Source: Streptomyces zaomyceticus (GTDB lineage Bacteria; Actinomycetota; Actinomycetes; Streptomycetales; Streptomycetaceae). From it: 64,000 nucleotides of DNA. Position 1 is the stretch's first letter, and every line of letters begins with the position of its first letter. The stretch is from assembly GCF_014656215.1 (NCBI RefSeq), contig NZ_BNBZ01000008.1:124001-188000 (forward strand). The letters are read 5' to 3'. The notes below the pieces were generated by a model, which was not told the origin of the DNA, ran no database searches, and saw only the letters and a list, made by a program, of their open reading frames with translations. Below are positions 1 through 8,647 of this stretch, piece by piece. The position numbers and the translations under genes were made by a program.

Positions 1-655
1 CCGGGGCGGCGACGCAGCTGACGTCGGGGTTGGACTCCTGCTGCTCGCCGGCGACACCGAGGATCCGGATCTCCGCGAGCGCGGCGCGCAGCGCGTCCGG
101 GTCGGTGATGCTGCGGGGCGTCATGGCGACGAGCCCGCGCCCGCCGGCGCTCCCTTCGACGCGGCCGTCGAGGCGCCCGTCGAGCCGCTCCTCCAGCTCG
201 TCCGGGGGGAGCGTGGCGAGCAGCATCTTGCCGACGGCCGTGCAGTGGGCGGGCAGTCGGCGTCCGGCCGCCGACACCATCCGTACCGCGTGACTGGAGT
301 CGACCTTGGCGATGTAGATGACGTCCATGTCCTCCAGGACGGCCACATGGACGGTCTCGCCGCAGGTGTCGGCCACCTGGCGGGCGACCTCGTGCCCCTC
401 GGCGGCGAGGTCGAGCTGCTCCGCGTACCGGCTGCCGAGTTGGTAGGTGCGGACGCCGAGCCGGTAGCGGCCGGGCTGTTCCGGCACCGCCACGAGGTAG
501 TTGCGGGCGGTCAGGGTGGTGACCAGCTCATGGGTGGTCGTGCGCGGCAGCTGGAGCCTGCGGGTGATCTCGGGAGCGGAGAGGGTCCCGTCGCCTTCGA
601 GGAAGAGTTCCAGTACGTCGAATGCCCTGGTCACCGCCGGAACAAGTCGCCCCAT
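1..655 (-). CDS. IclR-family transcriptional regulator (3' end outside window)
   Basis: About 218 residues are visible of a family that is usually near 250, so the C-terminus lies beyond the window edge. The N-terminal winged helix-turn-helix spans roughly residues 5-60 (LSAPEITRRLQLPRTTTHEL). An IclR effector domain follows, recognisable by GETVHVAVLEDMDVIYIAKV, by HCTAVGKMLLA near 165-175, and by the late motif PDVSCVAAP. The ATG at 655 is chosen because the family-conserved start of the HTH follows directly. It is divergent from the sugar-acid dehydratase at 882, and an inverted repeat lies 26 bp upstream of its start. It probably autoregulates and controls the dehydratase/dehydrogenase pair in response to a sugar acid. 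The family is clear; the effector is not visible. Confidence 0.9.
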   Translation of the reverse strand, partial: MGRLVPAVTRAFDVLELFLEGDGTLSAPEITRRLQLPRTTTHELVTTLTARNYLVAVPEQPGRYRLGVRTYQLGSRYAEQLDLAAEGHEVARQVADTCGETVHVAVLEDMDVIYIAKVDSSHAVRMVSAAGRRLPAHCTAVGKMLLATLPPDELEERLDGRLDGRVEGSAGGRGLVAMTPRSITDPDALRAALAEIRILGVAGEQQESNPDVSCVAAP

Positions 656-680
656 GGGTCCCCCACCTCACTTCTGACCG

Positions 681-705
681 TTCGGTATGCCGTACGGCGA
701 CCGAA
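681..705. promoter_or_regulatory. Inverted repeat TTCGGT-N13-ACCGAA, candidate IclR operator
   Basis: Six-base arms (681-686 and 700-705) enclose the perfect 10-bp palindrome GCCGTACGGC (689-698). It sits just upstream of the iclR start in the iclR/dehydratase divergent region, a usual place for an autoregulatory site. Binding is inferred. Confidence 0.5.
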
Positions 706-794
706 ATCGCGAACAGAGACTAGCGGCGCACCTCGGGCGGGGCAACGGTTCGCGCGAGGGGGCGGCCCGGGTGGTCGCGCTCCCCGCGTCACCA

Positions 795-824
795 TTGACA
801 CCCCGGCAAGCCACTGCCTACGGT
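795..824 (+). promoter_or_regulatory. Candidate promoter TTGACA-18-TACGGT for the dehydratase operon
   Basis: A perfect -35 box (TTGACA 795-800) and a TACGGT -10 (819-824) are 18 bp apart. This places a transcript start near 831, about 50 bp before the TTG start of the dehydratase. Confidence 0.6.
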
Positions 825-834
825 CACGCCTACA

Positions 835-862
835 TTTCGAACGTGTGACGAAATTTCGAACG
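835..862 (+). promoter_or_regulatory. Direct repeats TTTCGAACG, candidate operator
   Basis: TTTCGAACG occurs at 835-843 and again at 854-862. Each contains the palindrome TTCGAA, and a further perfect palindrome CGAAATTTCG lies at 849-858. The block begins right after the predicted transcription start, where a bound repressor would block elongation or initiation. Which regulator binds (probably the adjacent IclR) is inference. Confidence 0.5.
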
Positions 863-881
863 AGATCGAGGGGCAACCGCC

Positions 882-2036
882 TTGCGGATCACGGGAATCA
901 CCACTCATGTCGTCGGTACGCCCTGGCGCAATCTCACCTATGTGCTCGTCCATACCGACGAGGGTCTGACCGGGGTCGGTGAGACGAGGATGCTCGGGCA
1001 CACCGACGCGCTCGTCGGCTATCTCCGCGAGGCGGAGGCCAACCACATCGCGGGTTCGGACCCGTTCGCGATCGAGGATCTCGTCCGCCGGATGAAGTAC
1101 GGCGACTTCGGGCGGGCCGGAGAGATCGTCATGTCCGGCATCGCCGTCGTCGAGACGGCCTGCTGGGACATCAAGGGCAAGGCCCTCGGCGTGCCCGTCT
1201 GGCAGCTCCTCGGCGGCAAGGTGACCGACCGGGTCAAGGCGTACGCCAACGGCTGGTACACCACCGAACGCACCCCCGAGGCCTACCACCGGGCCGCCCG
1301 CGCCGTCATCGACCGCGGCTACCGCGCCCTCAAGATCGACCCGTTCGGCACCGGCCACTACGAACTGGACGCCGGGCAGACACGGGACGCCGTCGCCCTG
1401 ATCGAGGCCGTCCGCGACGCCGTCGGGCCGGACACCGAACTGATGCTGGAGATGCACGGCCGCTTCTCCCCCTCCACAGCGATCAGGCTGGCCCGGGACC
1501 TCGCCCCCTTCCGCCCGGCCTGGCTGGAGGAACCCGTCCCGCCCGAGAACCTCAAAGCACTGGAGAAGGTCGCCGCGAAGGTCGACCTCCCCCTCGCCAC
1601 CGGGGAACGCATCCACGACCGGACCGAGTTCCGTGAACTCTTCGAGAGCCAGGCCGTCGACATCGTCCAGCCGGACGTCGGCCACATCGGCGGCATCTGG
1701 GAGACCCGGAAACTCGCCGCGACCGCCGAGACCCACTACATGATGATCGCCCCCCACAACGTGGGCGGCTCCGTCCTGACCGCGGCCTCCCTCCAGCTCG
1801 CCGCCTGCACACCCAACTTCAAGATTCTGGAGCACTTCAACGACTTCGCCGACGCGGAGATCAAGAAGGTCGTGAAGGGCGCCCCCGAGGTCGACCCGGA
1901 GACCGGCTGCTTCGCCGTCTCCCACGCACCCGGCCTCGGCGTCGAGCTCGACGTGGACGCGGCGGCCGAATTCCCGCAACAGCGCGCCCGGTTCGACCTG
2001 TGGGCCGAAGGCTGGGAGAAGAGGCAGCCGAAGTGA
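882..2036 (+). CDS. Enolase-superfamily sugar-acid dehydratase (galactonate dehydratase-like)
   Basis: 384 residues, the usual length for the mandelate racemase/galactonate dehydratase subgroup. Such enzymes remove water from an aldonic acid to give a 2-keto-3-deoxy acid, using Mg2+. Visible active-site elements are K151-I-D153 (catalytic KxD), E190-M-H192, E216/E217, E242 in TGER, and H292 in IAPHNVGG. The start is TTG at 882, preceded by GAGGGG. The stop overlaps the next gene's GTG by 4 bp, so it is coupled to a zinc alcohol dehydrogenase. In this context it may act on an aldonate from a cell wall sugar such as galactose, fucose or xylose. The exact substrate cannot be read from the sequence. 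Confidence 0.85.
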   Translation: MRITGITTHVVGTPWRNLTYVLVHTDEGLTGVGETRMLGHTDALVGYLREAEANHIAGSDPFAIEDLVRRMKYGDFGRAGEIVMSGIAVVETACWDIKGKALGVPVWQLLGGKVTDRVKAYANGWYTTERTPEAYHRAARAVIDRGYRALKIDPFGTGHYELDAGQTRDAVALIEAVRDAVGPDTELMLEMHGRFSPSTAIRLARDLAPFRPAWLEEPVPPENLKALEKVAAKVDLPLATGERIHDRTEFRELFESQAVDIVQPDVGHIGGIWETRKLAATAETHYMMIAPHNVGGSVLTAASLQLAACTPNFKILEHFNDFADAEIKKVVKGAPEVDPETGCFAVSHAPGLGVELDVDAAAEFPQQRARFDLWAEGWEKRQPK

Positions 2037-3106
2037 GCACCGAACCCACCGGAGGGGACACCGGCTCCGCCCGGGCGGACACCGCACCCGCGCCCCTGAG
2101 CCGTGCGGTCCTCGTGGAACGGCCGGGCGCCCACCGGCTCGTCGAGCGCGAGGTCCCCTCACCCGGCCCGGGTGAGGTCCGGGTGCGGGTCGCCGCCGCC
2201 GGCATCTGCATGAGCGACCGCGAGCTGTACGAGGGCCGTCGCGCCCCCGGCTATGTGCGCTACCCGGTGGTTCCCGGGCACGAGTGGTCGGGAACCGTGG
2301 ACGCCGTCGGGACCGGGACCGACCCCGCGCTGCTCGGACGGGCGTGCGTCGCCGAGGGGTTCCGGGCCTGCGGTCGGTGCGAGCGCTGCCGGTACGGGGA
2401 GACCAGCCTGTGCACGGCGGGGTACGCGGAGACCGGCTTCACCGAACCGGGCGCGTTCGCCGACCATCTCCTCGTGCCCGCCCGGCTGGTGCACCCGCTG
2501 CCGGACGGCGTCGACCTCCGGGCCGCGGCCCTGCTCGAACCGGCCGCCGTCGTCGCCGCCGCGGTACGGGCGGGGCGGCCCCGCCCGGGTGAGCGGATCG
2601 CCGTGGTCGGCGCCGGGACGCTCGGCCTGCTCGCCGTCCAGTGGCTCAAGGCCTCCTCCCCCGCCGAACTGGCCGTCGTGGACCCGCGCGCCGACCGGGC
2701 GGCGCAGGCCCTGGCCTTCGGCGCGAACCGGGCTCTCGCCCCGGCGGGCGCGGACGGCGAGACCGGGGCCTTCGACCTCGTCGTGGAGACCGCCGGGGCG
2801 CCCACCACGGCCGCCTCCTCCTGTCTGCTCGCCCGGCGCGGCGGGCGGGTCGTGCTCACCGGCATGTTCTCGGCGGGAGCCACCGGAATCGACCCGGTCC
2901 ATCTGTCCGTCAGCCAGCTGGAGATCCACAGCGTCTTCGGTGCCTCCTCGGCCGCCTGGGCCGACGCCGTGCGGGCCTTCTCCCTCGGCCTGCTCGACCC
3001 GGGGCCGCTCGTCACCCACGAGTTCCCGCTGGACCGGTTCGACGAGGCGCTCGCGCTCGTCGGCGGCGGTGATCCGAGGACGGGCAAGGTGCTGCTGCGC
3101 CCCTGA
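2033..3106 (+). CDS. Zinc-dependent medium-chain alcohol/polyol dehydrogenase
   Basis: 357 residues from a GTG inside the preceding stop (GTGA), with the purine-rich ribosome site GGGAGAAGAGG before it. Catalytic zinc ligands include C59 (ICMSDRE) and the GHE motif at 82-84. Structural zinc cysteines are C113, C116, C119 and C127 (CX2CX2CX7C). The NAD(P) Rossmann motif is GAGTLG at 193-198. The family oxidises secondary alcohols of polyols, threonine or sugars. Co-transcription with the dehydratase suggests it works in the same sugar or sugar-acid route, for example on a 2-keto-3-deoxy acid or a sugar. That role is inferred from position. Confidence 0.85.
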   Translation: MSTEPTGGDTGSARADTAPAPLSRAVLVERPGAHRLVEREVPSPGPGEVRVRVAAAGICMSDRELYEGRRAPGYVRYPVVPGHEWSGTVDAVGTGTDPALLGRACVAEGFRACGRCERCRYGETSLCTAGYAETGFTEPGAFADHLLVPARLVHPLPDGVDLRAAALLEPAAVVAAAVRAGRPRPGERIAVVGAGTLGLLAVQWLKASSPAELAVVDPRADRAAQALAFGANRALAPAGADGETGAFDLVVETAGAPTTAASSCLLARRGGRVVLTGMFSAGATGIDPVHLSVSQLEIHSVFGASSAAWADAVRAFSLGLLDPGPLVTHEFPLDRFDEALALVGGGDPRTGKVLLRP

Positions 3107-3118
3107 CATCCCGCACCG

Positions 3119-3136
3119 GATCGAAGCGCTTCGATC
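3119..3136. promoter_or_regulatory. LacI-type operator, 18-bp perfect palindrome
   Basis: GATCGAAGCGCTTCGATC is perfectly palindromic with the central CG typical of LacI/GalR operators. Its 14-bp core TCGAAGCGCTTCGA is repeated exactly at 12420 and 12592. It lies upstream of the -35 box of the adjacent lacI-type gene. Confidence 0.8.
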
Positions 3137-3153
3137 TTCTTGAGTCACCTCTC

Positions 3154-3182
3154 TGGACACGTCAACACGCCCGCGTTACGGT
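3154..3182 (+). promoter_or_regulatory. Candidate promoter TGGACA-17-TACGGT of the LacI gene
   Basis: The -35 is TGGACA (3154-3159) and the -10 is TACGGT (3177-3182), 17 bp apart. It is flanked by operator-like palindromes on both sides, as expected for an autoregulated repressor. Confidence 0.6.
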
Positions 3183-3194
3183 CTCGCTGAGCTG

Positions 3195-3234
3195 TCGAAG
3201 CGCTGTTCGGCAGTCACCGTCGAAGCGATTCGAA
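3195..3234. promoter_or_regulatory. Two imperfect LacI-type operator sites
   Basis: TCGAAGCGCTGTTCGG (3195-3210) and TCGAAGCGATTCGAA (3220-3234) are degenerate copies of the palindrome at 3119. Both lie just downstream of the predicted transcription start of the LacI gene. With the site at 3119 they make a three-site array that could support looping. Confidence 0.6.
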
Positions 3235-3303
3235 TCGACTCGGAGCCGTACGAGGGGACGGATCGCAGCGCATCGTCACCGACACGGGCCGCGGGGAGAA
3301 CGG

Positions 3304-4395
3304 ATGGTCACGCTTGCCGAGGTCGCCCGGCACGCCGGAGTGTCGGCGAGCACGGTGAGCTATGTCCTCAGCGGCAAGCGGCCCATCTCCGACCCCACCC
3401 GCCGCAGGGTGCGGGCCAGCATCGAGCAGCTCGGCTACCAGCCGCACGCGGGCGCCCGGGCCCTCGCCAGCAGCCGTTCGAGGATCATCGCGCTGATGGT
3501 CCCGCTGCGCACCGACATGTACGTGCCGGTGATGCTGGAGATCGCGGTCGCCGTCGCCACCGCCGCCCGTGCCCACGGCTACGACGTCCTGCTGCTGACC
3601 GGGGAGGAAGGTCCGTCGGCGCTGCGGCGGGTCACCGGCAGCGGGCTCGCCGAGGCGGTGATCCTGATGGACGTCCAGCTCGACGACGAACGGCTGCCCG
3701 TACTGCGCGCGGCCGGTCCGCCGGCCGTCCTGGTCGGGCTGCCCGCCGACCCCGCCGGGCTGAGCTGCGTCGATCTCGACTTCACCGCGGCCGGCGCGCT
3801 CTGCGTGGAGCATCTGGCCGGCCTCGGGCACCGGGAGATCGCGGTGATCGGCGAGGCCCCCGGTGTCTACGCACGGCACACGGGCTTCGCCGAACGCACC
3901 CTGCGCGGACTGCGCGACCGGGCGGCCGGGTCGGGGGTCCGGCTGCTGCACCGGCCCTGCGAGGGGGGTCATGACGCCGTGGCGGGCGTGCTCGCCCGGA
4001 TCTTCGACGAGCGGCCCGGGGTCGGCGCCTTCGTCGTCCAGAACGAGACGGCGATCGAGCCGCTGCTCGCCCTGCTCCGACGGACCGGCCGGGCCGTACC
4101 GGAGGACGTCTCGGTGGTCGCCGTCTGCGCCGATCAGATCGCCGCCCAGGCGTCGGTGCCGCTCACCTCGGTGGCGATCCCCGCGCAGGAACTCGGCCGC
4201 AGGGCCGTGGACCGGCTCGTCGAGGGCCTCACCCGGCCGGACGCGGAGGACACGTCCGGGGTCGAACTCCTCACGCCCGCCCTGACCGTACGGGACAGCT
4301 CCGGCCCTCCTCCCCCGCCGGCCCGGCCCGGGAACCCACGGTCAGCCGCTCCCCCGCACGGAGCACGAGCCGGGTCGCACCCGCCGGGCTCCTGA
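3304..4395 (+). CDS. LacI-family transcriptional repressor of the xyloglucan-type locus
   Basis: 363 residues. The N-terminal LacI HTH/hinge is at about 1-60 (VTLAEVARHAGVSASTVSYV), with a periplasmic-binding-protein-like sugar-sensing domain from about 60 to 335. The last 30 residues are a Pro/Gly/Ser-rich tail not typical of the family; this is where the gene runs 125 bp into the antisense end of the GH95 gene. Its DNA-reading helix is almost identical to that of the second LacI at 35561-36634. Exact palindromes in front of this gene, the importer operon and the GH3 gene make it the likely local repressor, released by an oligosaccharide or sugar. Confidence 0.9.
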   Translation: MVTLAEVARHAGVSASTVSYVLSGKRPISDPTRRRVRASIEQLGYQPHAGARALASSRSRIIALMVPLRTDMYVPVMLEIAVAVATAARAHGYDVLLLTGEEGPSALRRVTGSGLAEAVILMDVQLDDERLPVLRAAGPPAVLVGLPADPAGLSCVDLDFTAAGALCVEHLAGLGHREIAVIGEAPGVYARHTGFAERTLRGLRDRAAGSGVRLLHRPCEGGHDAVAGVLARIFDERPGVGAFVVQNETAIEPLLALLRRTGRAVPEDVSVVAVCADQIAAQASVPLTSVAIPAQELGRRAVDRLVEGLTRPDAEDTSGVELLTPALTVRDSSGPPPPPARPGNPRSAAPPHGARAGSHPPGS

Positions 4396-6589
4396 GGTCG
4401 ACCTCCGCGTCCCGGTCGGGACGGAGGACGGCGCGGTACGCCCCCGGCGCCCAGGTCAGGTCGACGCGGGCGCCGAACCGGGTCCGTACGCCGGTGAGCC
4501 GGCCGCGCGGGCACCGGGCGGGCGGTGCGGGCAGCAGGACGAGCCGCGAGGGCGTGGACTGCACGAGGGCCTCGACGAGGAGCGCGGGCAGGGCGTGGGC
4601 GGCGTCGGCGTTGTAGACGTCGCGGGCGGGATAGTGCGCGCTCATGAGGGAGTCGTGGAAGTAGTCGCCGGTGAGGACACGGTCGAGCGCCTCCCCCGTC
4701 CGGGCCGCGTCGCCCAATCGCGCGGCGACCAGGCCGTGGTGGAGGTGTCCGTGGGCCGAGTCGTTCTCGGGGCCCCGCAGCGCGAGGGCGCGCCGGGCGG
4801 CGTCGGCGAGGCCGGGGGTGTCGTACGGATTGATCTCGTCGAGCGGCCAGACGGGGTAGAGATGGCTCAGGTGCCGGTGGTCGTAGCGGTCGCCGAGCCC
4901 CGGCCAGGCCCACTCGGCGAGCGCGCCCTCGTCGTTGACGCGGTAGGCCGGGAGGCGCCCGGCGAGGGCCCGGAGGCGGGTGGCGTCCCGCGCCGGGGCG
5001 CGCTCGGCGGCCGCGTGCAGGGCGTGCCGGGCGGCGGCGATGTCCATCGTGGCGTTCACCGCACCCCAGCTCCCGCCGCGCGGGCGGTTCTCCGGGGAGT
5101 AGGAGGGGACGACGGCGAGTCTGCCGTCGGGGCCGGTGCGGGTGAGGAAGTCCTCGTAGAAGGCGGCGAGTTCGGCGAGGGCGCGCGAGGTCCTCGGGTC
5201 GTCGCGGCCGTTCGTCTCGTCGAGGTCGAGGAGCGGCTTGAGGAGCCAGTCGGCGCCCGCCGTCCACAGATGGAGGGGGTACTCGAGGCTGAAGTGGTAC
5301 GTGTGCCCCGAGACGCCGTCCGTGTGGGAGGGGGCGACGATTCCCCGGGTGCCGAAGATCGCCCGGGCGTTGTCCCGCCAGTCGGCCAACTGGCCGTGGA
5401 CGAAGCTCGCGTGGGCTTCCGTGACCTCCGGCAGGTCGGCGGCCACGGCGGAGGCGGTCTGGAGATTGAGGTTGGCGTTGGTGGTGAAGGCCCCGGACCA
5501 CGCCGTGTCCCAGTCCCCGGTCCAGAGTCCGGTGAGCCGGGGCGGATGCGTACCGGAGGAGGAGAGCAGGTGGTAGCGGCCCGCCGCGAAGAGGCGTTCC
5601 AGGAGGGCGGGGCTGTCGGGGCGACGGAGGAGGACGGAGCCGGGCAGGGCGCGCTCGGTCTCGTCGGCGCCGAGGTCGAGGCGGACGCGACCGTAGGCGG
5701 CTGCGTGTCGAGTGGTGTGGCGGTCGAGCAGGCGGGTGTGGACGGCGGAGAGGTCACGTCCGCCGGCCGGGGCTCCCGCCGCGGACCTCGCTCCGGAGCC
5801 CACGCGGACTCCCGCGTCGGGCCCCGCTCCCCCGGTCAGCGCCCTGAGGTCCTCCGTCTCCCGGGCCGTGTCGAAGTCCCCCGCGTGGCGGCGCACCCGG
5901 GTCAGGAGCAGCAGTGCCCCCGCCCCCTCGACGCGCACGCCGGAGGCCGTGACCGTGGTGCGTCCGGTGTCGGTGAGCAGAAGGGTGAGTCCGGTGTACC
6001 CGAGCGGGCTGTCCGGGTAGCGGGCCCGCAGGGTGAGGACGGTCTCCCGGCGTGCGGTGGCGACGCCCCGGCCGGTTTCGAGCGCGGCGGGGACGCCGGG
6101 CAGCCGGTGGTCGAGGTCGACCTCGACGACGGGTCCCGGCGCGGTGACGTACTGGACGAGGACGTCGTCGGCGCGGGAGACGAAGACCTCGCTGCGGCGC
6201 TCCCCGCACTCCCCTGCCACCACCCCGGTGGTGAAGTCCACGGACCGGTGCACGGCGGTGCCGGGGGTGCCGGGTGGCCGCCGGACCCGGGTCTGGAAGC
6301 CGGGGTGGAAGGGCCGGACCCAGCGCAGGGGCCGTCCGTCGGTGAACCGTTCCGCGGCCGTCGTGTCCCCGGCGAGCAGGGCGTCCTGGAGGGCGGGGAG
6401 CAGGGGGGCGAGCCGGGGCGGGGCGGTGTCGGCGGGTGGGTTGTTCGGTCGTACGAGGGTGTGGTGGGTGACGATCACCCGGTCGTTCTCGGGGTCACCG
6501 AGGACGAGGGCGCCGTGGCTGCCGTTCCCGGCGAGGAAGGCGTCCTCCCAGCGGTCGGCGGGCGAGGGCTCCCAGGTTCCGTGCCTCAC
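4271..6589 (-). CDS. GH95-family alpha-L-fucosidase/galactosidase
   Basis: 772 residues from a GTG at 6589 that overlaps the GH42 stop by 4 bp. GH95 enzymes are inverting alpha-1,2-L-fucosidases or alpha-L-galactosidases. The N-terminal beta domain carries NGSHGALVLGDPENDRV. The (alpha/alpha)6 domain has the asparagine pair N371/N373 (TTNANLNLQ) and the general acid E499 (PSYSPEN). The usual QIDGNFG motif is replaced by YNADAAH, with only D661 kept. No signal peptide is visible, so action is presumably inside the cell on imported oligosaccharides. The C-terminus overlaps the convergent LacI gene. The family is fairly sure; sugar specificity is not, given the altered motif. Confidence 0.82.
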   Translation of the reverse strand: MRHGTWEPSPADRWEDAFLAGNGSHGALVLGDPENDRVIVTHHTLVRPNNPPADTAPPRLAPLLPALQDALLAGDTTAAERFTDGRPLRWVRPFHPGFQTRVRRPPGTPGTAVHRSVDFTTGVVAGECGERRSEVFVSRADDVLVQYVTAPGPVVEVDLDHRLPGVPAALETGRGVATARRETVLTLRARYPDSPLGYTGLTLLLTDTGRTTVTASGVRVEGAGALLLLTRVRRHAGDFDTARETEDLRALTGGAGPDAGVRVGSGARSAAGAPAGGRDLSAVHTRLLDRHTTRHAAAYGRVRLDLGADETERALPGSVLLRRPDSPALLERLFAAGRYHLLSSSGTHPPRLTGLWTGDWDTAWSGAFTTNANLNLQTASAVAADLPEVTEAHASFVHGQLADWRDNARAIFGTRGIVAPSHTDGVSGHTYHFSLEYPLHLWTAGADWLLKPLLDLDETNGRDDPRTSRALAELAAFYEDFLTRTGPDGRLAVVPSYSPENRPRGGSWGAVNATMDIAAARHALHAAAERAPARDATRLRALAGRLPAYRVNDEGALAEWAWPGLGDRYDHRHLSHLYPVWPLDEINPYDTPGLADAARRALALRGPENDSAHGHLHHGLVAARLGDAARTGEALDRVLTGDYFHDSLMSAHYPARDVYNADAAHALPALLVEALVQSTPSRLVLLPAPPARCPRGRLTGVRTRFGARVDLTWAPGAYRAVLRPDRDAEVDLRSPAGATRLVLRAGERLTVGSRAGPAGEEGRSCPVRSGRA

Positions 6590-8610
6590 GGAAGCTCCCC
6601 CGCCGTGTCGATCGGCTCCGGTTCGCAGGGCGCGAGGACGACCACTCCGTACCGTTCCAGCGTGAGCGAGCCCTCCGCCTCGGTCCCGGTGAGCAGGTCG
6701 CGGTGGCGGCCGGGCAGCGGCACCGTGACCGGGTCGGGGCCGTGGTGGAGGAGGAAGAGCAGGTCGCCGCGCCGGACCGCCTCGACGCCCTCGGGCAGTC
6801 CTTCGACGACGGGGCGGGCCCCGGCCTCGCGGGCCACGGTGGCGAGCAGTCCGCTCAGTCCGGCCGGTTCCGGGAGAGTGGAGACGTACCAGGCCCGGCC
6901 GTTGCGGAGCACGGCGGGCAGGCCGTCGAGCTCGCCGCCCCGGTAGGCGGCGACGGTCTCGGCGCCGGGTGCGGCGGTGAGTTCCTCGGACCAGAGGGAT
7001 CCGCGGAAGGTGCCGCAGTCGACGTGTTCGTCCTCGTCGAGCGGCCACCACTCCTGGACGAGGTCGATGCCGAGGAGCTCCCGGAGGCGGGCGTCCATGC
7101 CGCCGGGACGGACCCGGTCGTCCCGGTCGGCGATGCCGGTCAGGAAGCCGCAGACCAGGGTGCCGCCGCCGTGCACGTGGGCGAGGAGGTTGTCGATCGC
7201 GGTGTCGTCGAGGAGGTAGAGGTGCGGGACGACGACGAGACGGTGGGCGCCGAGGTCGTGGTGGGGGTGGGCGAAGGAGACGGGCAGGTGGGCGTTCCAG
7301 AGGGCGCGGTGCCAGGCGCGGACGATGCCGGCGTGGTCGACCCGGCGGGAGAGCGCCCCTTCCTGGTCCCCGGCCCACCAGGAGTCCCAGTCGTGCAGGA
7401 CGGCGATGTCGGTGGTGACGCGGCTGCCGGCGACGTGGGGGCCGAGCCGGGCGAGCTCCTCGCCGATGCGGACGGTCTCCCGGAAGACCCGGCCGCGTTC
7501 TCCCGCGTGGCCGATCATTCCGGAGTGGAACTTCTCCGCTCCCTGCCGGGACTGGCGCCACTGGAAGTAGCAGACGGCGTCGGCGCCGTGGGCGACGGCC
7601 TGGAGCGCCCAGAGACGGTTGAGCCCGTACGGCTTGGGGTGGTTGACGCCGCGCCAGTTGACGGCTCCGGCGGCCTGCTCCATGACCATCCACGGCCGGC
7701 CGCCCGCCTGGGAACGGGTCAGGTCGCCGATCATCGCGTTGTACGGGCCGGCGCCGGGGTCGCGCGGGTCGGGGTAGACGTCGACGGAGACGAGGTCCTC
7801 CTCGGCCGCCCAGGCCCAGCCGTCCTGTCCCGACCAGAACGGCATGAAGTTGGTGGTCACGGGGAGGTGCGGGGTGTGCCTGCGGACGATGTCGCGTTCG
7901 GCCCGGTAGCACTCCAGGAGCTGGTCGGAGGAGTAGCGCCGGAAGTCCAGCACATGGGCCGGGTTCTTCAGGTAGTGGGCGCGGCGGGGCGGCAGGACCT
8001 CGGCCCAGTCGCCGTAGCGCTGGCCCCAGAAGTCGTTCCCCCAGGCGGTGTTGAGCGCGTCGAGGGTGCCGTACCGGTCGCGGAGCCAGCGGCGGAAGGT
8101 ACGGGCGGCCTCGTCGCCCCAGTCGTAGGTGCAGTACTCGTTGTTGATGTGCCACATCGTGAGGGCCGGGTGGCCCGCGTAGCGTGCGGCGAGGTCCTCG
8201 GTGATCGCGGCGGCGCGGCGGCGGTAGATCTCGCTGGAGTGGGAGAAGTGCTGGCGGGAGCCCCACCACTCGGTCCGGCCGTCCTCGTCCCGGGGGAGCG
8301 TCTCGGGGTGGAGCCGTCCCAGCCAGGGCGGCGGCGAGGAGGTGGGGGTGGCGAGGACGACGCCGACGCCGTGGGCGTGGGTGAGGTCCATGAGGCGGTC
8401 CAGCCAGTCGAACTCGCGCGCCCCCGGGGTGGGTTCGAGGCGGGACCAGGAGAAGACCCCGAGGGTGACGGAGGTGACTCCGGCCCGGCGCATGAGCCGG
8501 AGGTCCTCGGCCCAGGTCTCCTCGGGCCACTGCTCGGGGTTCCAGTCTCCGCCGTAGAGGATGCGGGGCGGGTGGCCGGGCGGCCGGGTCACGTCGTCGA
8601 GGCTCGGCAT
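6586..8610 (-). CDS. GH42 beta-galactosidase
   Basis: 674 residues, normal for GH42, with no signal peptide, so cytoplasmic. It opens with the hallmark YGGDWNPEQWP (about 19-29). The acid/base is E158 in the INNEY motif and the nucleophile is E311 in WMVMEQAAG. A beta-galactosidase trimerisation-like domain and a small C-terminal beta domain follow. It retains terminal beta-galactose. Next to fucosidase, alpha-xylosidase and beta-glucosidase genes it fits stepwise trimming of galactosylated xyloglucan oligosaccharides. Coupled translationally to GH95 (4-bp overlap), it follows the importer permease by a 37-bp gap in the same direction. Confidence 0.92.
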   Translation of the reverse strand: MPSLDDVTRPPGHPPRILYGGDWNPEQWPEETWAEDLRLMRRAGVTSVTLGVFSWSRLEPTPGAREFDWLDRLMDLTHAHGVGVVLATPTSSPPPWLGRLHPETLPRDEDGRTEWWGSRQHFSHSSEIYRRRAAAITEDLAARYAGHPALTMWHINNEYCTYDWGDEAARTFRRWLRDRYGTLDALNTAWGNDFWGQRYGDWAEVLPPRRAHYLKNPAHVLDFRRYSSDQLLECYRAERDIVRRHTPHLPVTTNFMPFWSGQDGWAWAAEEDLVSVDVYPDPRDPGAGPYNAMIGDLTRSQAGGRPWMVMEQAAGAVNWRGVNHPKPYGLNRLWALQAVAHGADAVCYFQWRQSRQGAEKFHSGMIGHAGERGRVFRETVRIGEELARLGPHVAGSRVTTDIAVLHDWDSWWAGDQEGALSRRVDHAGIVRAWHRALWNAHLPVSFAHPHHDLGAHRLVVVPHLYLLDDTAIDNLLAHVHGGGTLVCGFLTGIADRDDRVRPGGMDARLRELLGIDLVQEWWPLDEDEHVDCGTFRGSLWSEELTAAPGAETVAAYRGGELDGLPAVLRNGRAWYVSTLPEPAGLSGLLATVAREAGARPVVEGLPEGVEAVRRGDLLFLLHHGPDPVTVPLPGRHRDLLTGTEAEGSLTLERYGVVVLAPCEPEPIDTAGELP

Positions 8611-8647
8611 CGGACTCTCCGTAGGGGGTGGGGACTTCGGGGTGGGC

